From NCBI GenBank assembly GCA_024635585.1, contig JAGXIP010000172.1:1-51462 (forward strand): a stretch of DNA of 51,462 bases, given 5' to 3'. Position 1 is the first letter of the stretch; each line of letters begins with the position of its first letter. The stretch comes from Saccharicrinis sp. (GTDB taxonomy: Bacteria > Bacteroidota > Bacteroidia > Bacteroidales > Marinilabiliaceae). The translations under genes and the position numbers were made by a program. Below the pieces are notes generated by a model. That model did not search any database and was not told where the DNA came from. It saw only the letters and a list, made by a program, of their open reading frames with translations. Below are positions 45,589 to 51,462 of the stretch, one piece after another.

Positions 45589-46899
45589 ATGGATCAAAGA
45601 GATGGCTTTAGTAATAAGTTTGGGGTAATAGCTGCGGCGGCTGGTTCCGCCATTGGCTTAGGTAATATTTGGCGCTTCCCCTATGTTTTAGGACAGAATG
45701 GAGGGGGGGCTTTCTTGTTGATCTATTTATTTTTTATTGTGGCCATTGGTGTACCTGTGCTACTTTCGGAGCTTTTGATAGGTCGAAAAGCGCAACAGGG
45801 CGTGTTTGGTGCATTTAGGGTGTTGGCTCCCGGATTTAAGTTTTTTAAGATAGTGGGTGTCATGGGTGTAGGTGCTGCTTTTCTTATCCTTTCCTTTTAT
45901 GCTGTAGTGGCCGGTTGGACTATTGAGTACACTGTTCTGGCAACTGCAAATCAATTAGGTGATAAATCACCTGCCGAACTGGCCACTCTTTTTAGCGATT
46001 TTTCGTCTTCCTTTTGGCGCCCTCTTTTCTATATGGTTGTATTTATGGCTCTAACCGCTGCCATTGTTATGGGAGGAGTAAAAAATGGTATAGAAAAATA
46101 TAGCAAAATTTTAATGCCTTTACTATTACTTATCATCATAGTGCTGTGTATTAACTCTGTTACTTTAGATGGAGCCATGCAAGGACTTTCTTTTTTGTTT
46201 AAACCCGATTTTAGCAAAATAAATAGCGATGTAATTTTAGAGGCGCTGGGTCAGGCTTTCTTCTCACTTAGTTTGGGTATGGGAATCATAGCCACCTATG
46301 GATCGTATGTACAAAAAAAAGAGAATCTTCTGCAAACTGCTGTTAGTGTTTCATTTGCCGATACCTTGATAGCCGTTTTGGCTGGGGTGGCTATTTTTCC
46401 AGCAGTGTTTGCATTTGGCATTAAACCCGATGCCGGTCCGGGATTGGTGTTTGTTACTTTGCCCAATATATTTAACCAGATGATGGGTGGCTATTTTTTT
46501 GCAGTAGGCTTTTTTATTTTGCTTTTTATTGCCGCCCTAACATCGTCAGTCTCCCTGCTCGAAGTGGTGGTTGCCTATATAACCGAGGAACTAAAGCTGA
46601 AAAGAAAAAAAGCCACTATTATAGGCGCATTCCTGATTACCGTATTCGGGATATTTTGTGTGGCTTATCCCGTGTTGTTCACTAGTTTTGAATGGACTAC
46701 TTCAAATATTCTTCTGCCATTGAGTGGTATTTTAATAACTATTTTTGTGGGATGGTTCCTGGGAAAAAAGCAAACTCGTGCCGAATTGGAATCACACGGC
46801 AGTAAAATAAGGATGATTGGATTACTTATGCTCATATTAAAAATATTTGCCCCTATAGCTATTGCGCTGGTATTTTTAAATAACCTCAATCTTATTTAA
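45589..46899 (+). CDS. Neurotransmitter:sodium symporter (NSS/SNF) family transporter, copy 1
   Basis: This 436-residue inner-membrane carrier probably couples sodium entry to uptake of an amino acid or similar compound. The first helix is the NSS signature: FGVIAAAAGSAIGLGNIWRFPYVLGQNGGGAFLLIYL, with the unwound GSAIGLGN region that binds sodium and substrate. About eleven hydrophobic segments follow, including FFSLSLGMGIIATYGSYV (helix 6-like) and FIAALTSSVSLLEVVVAYI (helix 8, sodium site). Bacterial NSS proteins such as LeuT and MhsT are of this size. A near-copy follows after 18 bases. The substrate cannot be read. Confidence 0.95.
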   Translation: MDQRDGFSNKFGVIAAAAGSAIGLGNIWRFPYVLGQNGGGAFLLIYLFFIVAIGVPVLLSELLIGRKAQQGVFGAFRVLAPGFKFFKIVGVMGVGAAFLILSFYAVVAGWTIEYTVLATANQLGDKSPAELATLFSDFSSSFWRPLFYMVVFMALTAAIVMGGVKNGIEKYSKILMPLLLLIIIVLCINSVTLDGAMQGLSFLFKPDFSKINSDVILEALGQAFFSLSLGMGIIATYGSYVQKKENLLQTAVSVSFADTLIAVLAGVAIFPAVFAFGIKPDAGPGLVFVTLPNIFNQMMGGYFFAVGFFILLFIAALTSSVSLLEVVVAYITEELKLKRKKATIIGAFLITVFGIFCVAYPVLFTSFEWTTSNILLPLSGILITIFVGWFLGKKQTRAELESHGSKIRMIGLLMLILKIFAPIAIALVFLNNLNLI

Positions 46900-46917
46900 T
46901 ACTAGCAAGCAAGTATA

Positions 46918-48231
46918 ATGAATAACAGAGATGTTTTTAGCAGCAAGTTTGGTGTTATTGCTGCGGCAGCTGGTTCGGCCGTAGGACTCGGTAATATATG
47001 GCGTTTTCCCTATGTACTTGGAGAGAATGGAGGAGGAGCATTCTTTTTAATTTACCTCCTATTTATTTTTGCCATAGGTGTGCCAGTAATGCTTTCGGAA
47101 TTAATTATTGGCCGACGTGCGCAAAAAAGTATTTTCGGTGCCTTTAAGGTGCTGGCGCCCAAATATGGTTTTTTCCAAAGTGTTGGAATTATCGGTGTGC
47201 TTACGGCTTTTCTAATATTGTCTTTTTATTCGGTGGTGGCCGGCTGGACGGTTGAATACACCATATTAGCCCTTGGTAATAATCTGGCCGATAAATCACC
47301 GGATCAGTTGGCCGATCTCTTTGCCGATTTCTCGAACTCAATATGGCGACCTATTTTTTACCTGATTGTATTTATGGGTTTAACCGCTGCTGTTGTTATT
47401 GGTGGAATCAAGAATGGAATTGAAAAATACGCCAAGATATTAATGCCCCTTTTGTTGGTCATTATTATTATATTGTGTCTAAAGTCACTTTCGCTTAGCG
47501 GCTCACGCGAAGGAGTGTTGTTCCTGTTTCGACCCGATTTTTCAAAAATTACAGGAAATGTTGTTCTGGTAGCCCTCGGTCAGGCATTCTTTTCCCTGAG
47601 TATTGGGATGGGTACAATTGCCACCTATGGCAGCTACATTAAAAAAAAGGAGAATCTTTTGCAAACTGCTGTGTCTGTTTCTTTTATCGACACACTCATT
47701 GCCGTGTTGGCCGGTGTGGCCATATTTCCTGCCGTATTTGCCTTTGGTATTCAGCCCGATGCTGGTCCTGGACTCGTGTTTGTTACTTTGCCTAATATTT
47801 TTAATCAAATGGCAGGTGGTTATTTTTTTTCGGTTGCATTTTTTACCTTATTGGTCATTGCAGCGCTCACATCTTCAGTTTCTTTGCTCGAAGTGGTAGT
47901 GGCTTACTTTACCGATGAACTTGGGTTAAAAAGAAAACAAGCAACCTTCTTGGGTGCATTTCTGATGATAGTACTTGGAATATTTTGTGTCATCTATCCC
48001 AAAGTATTTAATGGTTTTGAGTGGACTTCTTCCAACCTTCTTTTGCCATTGGGCGGAATATTGATATCGTTGTTCGTGGGTTGGTTTTTAGGACGCAATA
48101 AAGTCAAGGACGAATTGGAAGCCCATGGAGGTAAAGCTATTTATCTTCAGGTTTTTTTGTTTATCATCAAAATCGTAGCACCCATCGCCATTGCCATTGT
48201 GTTCCTTAATAACCTTGGATTGATAGGATAA
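46918..48231 (+). CDS. NSS/SNF family sodium-dependent transporter, copy 2
   Basis: This 437-residue paralogue is closely similar to copy 1 along the whole length (start FGVIAAAAGSAVGLGNIWRFPYVLGENGGGAFFLIYL; helix 6 region FFSLSIGMGTIATYGSYI; helix 8 ALTSSVSLLEVVVAYF). Differences are scattered, and the sodium-site residues appear to be kept. The 18-base gap suggests one transcript. The pair is a tandem duplication old enough to have diverged, so the copies may differ in substrate or affinity. Confidence 0.95.
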   Translation: MNNRDVFSSKFGVIAAAAGSAVGLGNIWRFPYVLGENGGGAFFLIYLLFIFAIGVPVMLSELIIGRRAQKSIFGAFKVLAPKYGFFQSVGIIGVLTAFLILSFYSVVAGWTVEYTILALGNNLADKSPDQLADLFADFSNSIWRPIFYLIVFMGLTAAVVIGGIKNGIEKYAKILMPLLLVIIIILCLKSLSLSGSREGVLFLFRPDFSKITGNVVLVALGQAFFSLSIGMGTIATYGSYIKKKENLLQTAVSVSFIDTLIAVLAGVAIFPAVFAFGIQPDAGPGLVFVTLPNIFNQMAGGYFFSVAFFTLLVIAALTSSVSLLEVVVAYFTDELGLKRKQATFLGAFLMIVLGIFCVIYPKVFNGFEWTSSNLLLPLGGILISLFVGWFLGRNKVKDELEAHGGKAIYLQVFLFIIKIVAPIAIAIVFLNNLGLIG

Positions 48232-48387
48232 AGCGCTGACGGCGATAACAGATAAATGGCTTTCTACATGTGGCCGTTGTTTTGTTCTTCCACTCCATTA
48301 AATTCATTAGTCGATTTTATTTTCCATAAAATTAGTGTTATATTAACTACGTCTAATTTAAATCGTAATCATATAGCACTTATCCTT

Positions 48388-49482
48388 ATGTGGAAAAGCT
48401 TCTTTTTATACACACGTGGCGAACAACGTGGAATAATAGTGCTGTTGATATTGATTATGATTGTATTGGTGGTTCGCTTTTCTATGCCATATTGGGCATC
48501 CCGAAATTTAAATTCGCAAGAAGTTGACGAGGATTTTGTGAAACAAGTACACGAACTAAATGCCCAATTAGTAGAGCAAAACGAAATAGAAAGCATTGAT
48601 TCATTCTTTTACTTTAATCCAAATAAGGTTACCAACGACCAACTTAAAGCACTAGGTTTTTCTAACTACCAGCGAAAATCGTTTTTGGGCTACCGGAGTA
48701 AAGTGAAAAACTTTAGCTCCGATACCGATTTATTAAAGGTGTATGGAATCGACTCAGCTTTCTTTGCAAAGCTACAAGGATATATCGTGCTGGATAAAAG
48801 TATCAAATCGCTGGCAACTAATGACGAATCTATCCCCAAAAAATCCACCGAGGAAATCCAATGGGTGAATTTTAACAAGCAAAATGCTGATTTTTGGGAC
48901 GAGAATATTGCTTCCGATTCCATTCGCTTAAAAATTCGCCAAATGGTAGTGCAAAATTATATCACCAAATCATTACCATTACAAAAGATACAAGATTATA
49001 CCGACGAAGAATTGTTAAGCTGGATCGTCAAAAATAGCAAACCAAGATTTAAAGATAATACAAAGGATGCCAATTTACCTTTTAAATCTATTGAGCTCAA
49101 CACTGCCGACACTGCACAACTTTGTCACTTGAAAGGAATTGGAAGCAAGTTATCCTTGCGTATTGTAAATTTTCGAAATTCGCTGGGAGGGTTTTACCAT
49201 GTTTTGCAATTATCAGAAGTTTACGGTATTTCGGATGAGCTGTTTGATAACTTACGAAATCAGGTAACGGTTGACAAAATACATATGCAAAAATTAAGAC
49301 CACAAAGTCTATCAATAGAAGAAATAAGCAAGCATCCTTACATTAATTATTACCAAGCCAAAGAGCTAAAAAATTTATACCGAAAAAATAAAACACCTTC
49401 TGCTGCGGATATCATACAACTTAAATCCATTAGTGAGAATGATTGGGAAAAGTTAAAGTACTATTTGATTATGAGTGAGTAG
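48388..49482 (+). CDS. Helix-hairpin-helix domain protein, membrane-anchored
   Basis: This 364-residue protein has an N-terminal membrane segment (RGEQRGIIVLLILIMIVLVVRF) and then helix-hairpin-helix repeats of the ComEA/competence type. The repeats are FNPNKVTNDQLKALGFSNYQRKSFLGYRSK, IELNTADTAQLCHLKGIGSKLSLRIVNFRNSLGGF, and HPYINYYQAKELKNLYRKN near the end. HhH motifs bind DNA backbone non-specifically. Such proteins are widespread in Bacteroidota next to rpsU, with unknown function; DNA uptake is one possibility. The frame opens at 48256, but MWKSFFLYTRGEQRG at 48388 is the conserved-looking start just before the membrane helix. Confidence 0.85.
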   Translation: MWKSFFLYTRGEQRGIIVLLILIMIVLVVRFSMPYWASRNLNSQEVDEDFVKQVHELNAQLVEQNEIESIDSFFYFNPNKVTNDQLKALGFSNYQRKSFLGYRSKVKNFSSDTDLLKVYGIDSAFFAKLQGYIVLDKSIKSLATNDESIPKKSTEEIQWVNFNKQNADFWDENIASDSIRLKIRQMVVQNYITKSLPLQKIQDYTDEELLSWIVKNSKPRFKDNTKDANLPFKSIELNTADTAQLCHLKGIGSKLSLRIVNFRNSLGGFYHVLQLSEVYGISDELFDNLRNQVTVDKIHMQKLRPQSLSIEEISKHPYINYYQAKELKNLYRKNKTPSAADIIQLKSISENDWEKLKYYLIMSE

Positions 49483-49515
49483 GTGAAACCTGTTGAAAAA
49501 ATATTTTATAAATAT

Positions 49516-49546
49516 TTGTTGCTATGGATAATCTTTAGTTTCTTTG
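49516..49546 (+). promoter_or_regulatory. Promoter of the rpsU-xerC-hpf operon
   Basis: TTG at 49516-49518 lies 20 bases before TTTCTTTG at 49539-49546, near consensus for the Bacteroidota pair (second position T instead of A). It predicts a leader of about 100 bases before rpsU. Confidence 0.6.
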
Positions 49547-49652
49547 TACCCGCAAATAATTGAGATAAAAGCAGTTTTTCCTGTTGTAATAACTTGATTA
49601 TATGGTATTTAGTGTATAAAACTGTAGGCAAATAAAAATAAACCAAAAGATT

Positions 49653-49844
49653 ATGATTGTTATTCCAATTAAAGAAGGCGAGAACATCGAAAGAGCATTG
49701 AAGAAATTCAAAAGAAAATTCGAAAAAACCGGTGCAATGCGCGAGTTACGCTCACGTCAGGCATTTGTAAAACCTTCTATTGTTAATAGAGAAGAAAAGA
49801 AAAAAGCGATTTACGTTCAAAAATTGCAGATGAACGAGGAATAG
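49653..49844 (+). CDS. rpsU: 30S ribosomal protein S21
   Basis: A 63-residue small basic ribosomal protein: MIVIPIKEGENIERALKKFKRKFEKTGAMRELRSRQAF is the standard S21 core and the tail is Lys-rich. S21 acts at the platform of the 30S subunit near the anti-Shine-Dalgarno during initiation. It heads a run with xerC 72 bases downstream. Confidence 0.97.
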   Translation: MIVIPIKEGENIERALKKFKRKFEKTGAMRELRSRQAFVKPSIVNREEKKKAIYVQKLQMNEE

Positions 49845-49916
49845 TAAAATTATCAGGGTATTTTCGTTTTTATTTTAGTATATTCGTTTATACAGAAATG
49901 CAAGATGCAATCCTAG

Positions 49917-50801
49917 ATGATTTCAATAAAATCGTTTTTAAAATATTTAGAGTTCGAGAAACGCAGTTCAGGCCATACGCTTATAGCTTATCGCTGCGAT
50001 CTCGAACAGTTTTTTTCCTTTTGTTACAATAAGGAAATTGACGAGATAAGTGCAGTCACAACTAGGATTGTACGCAGTTGGGTAGTGCAGTTAGTCAATG
50101 ACGGAATGGCTCCCAAGAGTGTGAGTAGAAAGATTACTACCCTGAAATCCTTTTTCAAATTTTTGATGAGGGAAGGGTATATAGAGCGTAGCCCCGCAGA
50201 AGGAGTAACCACTCCAAAAATTCCAAAAAAACTTCCTGTTTTTGTGCGCGATTCCGAAATGAACCATTTGCTGGATGACATCCCCTTTGCAGATGATTAT
50301 GAAGGCGTCCGCGATAAATTGATTCTCGAACTGTTTTACGGCTCCGGCATGAGATTGTCTGAACTGGTGGGTTTAACGGATCGCGATTTCGATTTGAAAC
50401 AAGGTATAGTGCGGGTATTAGGAAAATATAATAAGGATAGGCTTATTCCCATGTACAAACAATTAATCCATATGATTGAGCAATATATAAAAGTGCGAAA
50501 TATGGAGTTTGGAATGAACAAAGCCAATTCGTTTTTTCTTACAGGAAAAGGAGAAATGGTATATCATAAATTGGTGTATCGCACGGTAAATAAATATTTG
50601 GCATTGGTTACTACGCTGCACAAAAAAAGCCCGCACGTACTTCGCCACAGTTTTGCCACTTCTTTGTTGAATGCAGGAGCCGATATTAATGCCATAAAAG
50701 AACTGTTAGGACACGCAAATTTAAATGCAACTCAAGTATATACGCATAGCAGTTTTGAGAGGATTACCGATATATATAACCAGGCCCATCCGCGGTCGTA
50801 A
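49917..50801 (+). CDS. xerC: Tyrosine recombinase XerC/XerD type
   Basis: This 294-residue site-specific recombinase probably resolves chromosome dimers at dif. It has an N-terminal SAM-like core-binding domain (SFLKYLEFEKRSSGHTLIAYRCDLEQF) and a catalytic domain with Arg146 (GSGMRLSEL), Lys170 (LGKYNKDRLIP), His240 and Arg243 (HVLRHSFATSLL), His266 (LLGHANLNATQVY) and nucleophile Tyr275. All catalytic residues are present. It lies between rpsU and hpf, a housekeeping setting rather than that of a phage or integron integrase. Confidence 0.95.
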   Translation: MISIKSFLKYLEFEKRSSGHTLIAYRCDLEQFFSFCYNKEIDEISAVTTRIVRSWVVQLVNDGMAPKSVSRKITTLKSFFKFLMREGYIERSPAEGVTTPKIPKKLPVFVRDSEMNHLLDDIPFADDYEGVRDKLILELFYGSGMRLSELVGLTDRDFDLKQGIVRVLGKYNKDRLIPMYKQLIHMIEQYIKVRNMEFGMNKANSFFLTGKGEMVYHKLVYRTVNKYLALVTTLHKKSPHVLRHSFATSLLNAGADINAIKELLGHANLNATQVYTHSSFERITDIYNQAHPRS

Positions 50802-50805
50802 TAAT

Positions 50806-50810
50806 GGAGG
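50806..50810 (+). promoter_or_regulatory. Strong Shine-Dalgarno site before hpf
   Basis: GGAGG lies 7 bases before the ATG at 50818. Almost no other gene here has a purine-rich site like this, as is usual for Bacteroidota. It decides the hpf start over upstream in-frame codons back to 50725. Confidence 0.75.
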
Positions 50811-50817
50811 ATTTAAT

Positions 50818-51111
50818 ATGAACGTAAAAATTCAATCAGTAAAATTTGATGCTACGGATAAGTTAGCAGAATTTATTGAGCAAAAGGTGAACAAGTTGGA
50901 TGTTTTTTTCGAAGGTATAATCGATGCCGAAGTTATTTTGAAACTCGAAAAATCAGAAACAACGGAAAATAAGGTGGCGGAAATTAGCTTGGGGGTACCC
51001 GGAGCCGACCTGTTTGCGAAAAAGAAAACCAAGTCTTTTGAGGAGTCGGTGGACTTATGTTGCGAAGCCCTTCGCAAACAACTGATCAAAAAGAAGGAAA
51101 AAGTGAAGTAA
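50818..51111 (+). CDS. hpf: Ribosome hibernation-promoting factor (HPF/RaiA family), short form
   Basis: A 97-residue protein that binds idle ribosomes and blocks tRNA and mRNA sites in stationary phase. MNVKIQSVKFDATDKLAEFIEQKVNKLD and DAEVILKLEKSE, ending in KKKEKVK, fit the S30AE fold. It lacks the long C-terminal dimerisation domain. The ATG at 50818 follows a GGAGG site. It is the third gene of the rpsU-xerC run, 16 bases after xerC. Confidence 0.93.
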   Translation: MNVKIQSVKFDATDKLAEFIEQKVNKLDVFFEGIIDAEVILKLEKSETTENKVAEISLGVPGADLFAKKKTKSFEESVDLCCEALRKQLIKKKEKVK

Positions 51112-51228
51112 AAGGTTTTAAAACGGCTTGTCTTATTCCTGCAACATCAAAGTAACAATTTGTAAATTAATGAGATGAGTAGGGAGTCGAAAAAAATGAT
51201 GCAATATTTTAAAAAAAAGGCTTATATA

Positions 51229-51260
51229 TTGTGCCATTTTAAAAATACTTTATACATTTG
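51229..51260 (+). promoter_or_regulatory. Promoter of the tRNA operon
   Basis: TTG at 51229-51231 and TACATTTG at 51253-51260 are 21 bases apart, a full match to the Bacteroidota promoter. Transcription would start near 51267 and read through two hairpins into tRNA-Tyr. Confidence 0.8.
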
Positions 51261-51306
51261 CACACCGTTTTAAGAACGTAAATATGAATGCCTGAAATGC
51301 TATAAG

Positions 51307-51374
51307 ATAGGCTGGTTGTTTAAAAGTAATCAGCCTATTTGAATGACATAAAGTGACCTTTTAATGAAAAGGTC
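51307..51374 (+). other. Two perfect hairpins in the tRNA leader
   Basis: ATAGGCTG (51307-51314) pairs with CAGCCTAT (51331-51338). GACCTTTT (51355-51362) pairs with AAAAGGTC (51367-51374) around AATG. They lie between the promoter and the tRNA, the second only 4 bases before the acceptor stem. They may guide 5' processing or attenuate. They could instead be terminators, but neither has a proper T-tail. Confidence 0.6.
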
Positions 51375-51378
51375 TTTG

Positions 51379-51462
51379 GGGAAGATACCAAAGCGGCCAA
51401 CTGGGGCAGACTGTAACTCTGCTGTCTTATGACTTCGTAGGTTCGAATCCTGCTCTTCCCAC
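51379..51462 (+). tRNA. tRNA-Tyr (anticodon GTA), 3' end cut by the window
   Basis: The acceptor strand GGGAAGA (51379-51385) pairs with TCTTCCC (51454-51460), followed by discriminator A and the first C of CCA, where the window ends. The anticodon stem GCAGA/TCTGC holds the loop CTGTAAC, with anticodon GTA. A long variable arm (about 51423-51435) marks a class II tRNA, and the T loop is GGTTCGAATCC. In related genomes it stands before other tRNAs and tuf. Confidence 0.95.

Noticed and set aside
48256..48387. N-terminal extension of the helix-hairpin-helix protein
   Set aside because: The extension is low in similarity to the family start; the ATG at 48388 sits directly before the membrane helix as expected.
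49917..50801. Integrase of a mobile element next to a tRNA
   Set aside because: The gene order rpsU-xerC-hpf and full similarity to housekeeping Xer proteins fit dimer resolution; no att repeats or phage genes were seen.
51112..51228. Additional tRNA-Thr before tRNA-Tyr, as in other Bacteroidota
   Set aside because: No cloverleaf with T-loop GTTCGA was found between hpf and tRNA-Tyr.

Overview
The window is AT-rich DNA from a member of the Bacteroidota, most likely a marine, gliding-lineage anaerobe or facultative anaerobe of the Marinilabiliales type. The lineage call rests on promoter boxes of the Bacteroidota form (TTG, about 20 bases, TAnnTTTG), a type IX secretion (T9SS) C-terminal sorting domain, the gliding lipoprotein GldB, a TamL-type outer-membrane lipoprotein, and many lipoprotein and SusC-style features. 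The genus is inference. The window appears to be a whole assembled contig. Bases 5-37 match the Illumina Nextera read-1 adapter, so they are not genomic, and the last base falls in the CCA end of a tRNA-Tyr.

Bases 38-30960 are a polysaccharide-utilisation region, all on the + strand. In order it holds: the 3' end of a GH3 glycosidase; a stretch of gene remnants; an S1 sulfatase; a T9SS-exported heparinase II/III-like lyase with a CBM6; two clan GH-A hydrolases; a large GH2; a stand-alone TonB-plug protein; GH106 and GH78 alpha-L-rhamnosidases; a second stretch of remnants, including a frameshifted 3-keto-disaccharide-hydrolase-type (DUF1080) gene; a second S1 sulfatase; a second GH78; a GH105 unsaturated-uronyl hydrolase; an uncharacterised exported protein; and a lipoprotein aldose 1-epimerase. 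A terminator follows at 30927-30960. Rhamnosidases, sulfatases, a lyase and GH105 together suggest a sulfated polymer rich in rhamnose and uronic acid, such as ulvan. In this model the surface lyase cuts the chain, and periplasmic or lipid-anchored exo-enzymes remove sulfate, rhamnose, unsaturated uronate and xylose-like residues. No SusC/SusD pair and no regulator are present, so the locus presumably continues to the left.

The two remnant stretches (596-1614 and 21877-23228) contain broken pieces of sulfatase, GH78, Ig-like and GH106/discoidin-like genes. They suggest the locus has been repeatedly rearranged and pruned.

From about 31 kb onward the content is core genome: an M20 amidohydrolase, a palindrome-rich spacer, a 4Fe-4S ferredoxin, 5-formyltetrahydrofolate cyclo-ligase, gldB, an SBF-like transporter, an outer-membrane beta-barrel, nadE, a Crp/Fnr regulator with a palindrome at its promoter, a sugar transferase, a TrmH-type RNA methyltransferase, tamL, fbaA, two tandem NSS transporters, a helix-hairpin-helix protein, rpsU-xerC-hpf and tRNA-Tyr. 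No rRNA, CRISPR array, insertion sequence or prophage was seen.
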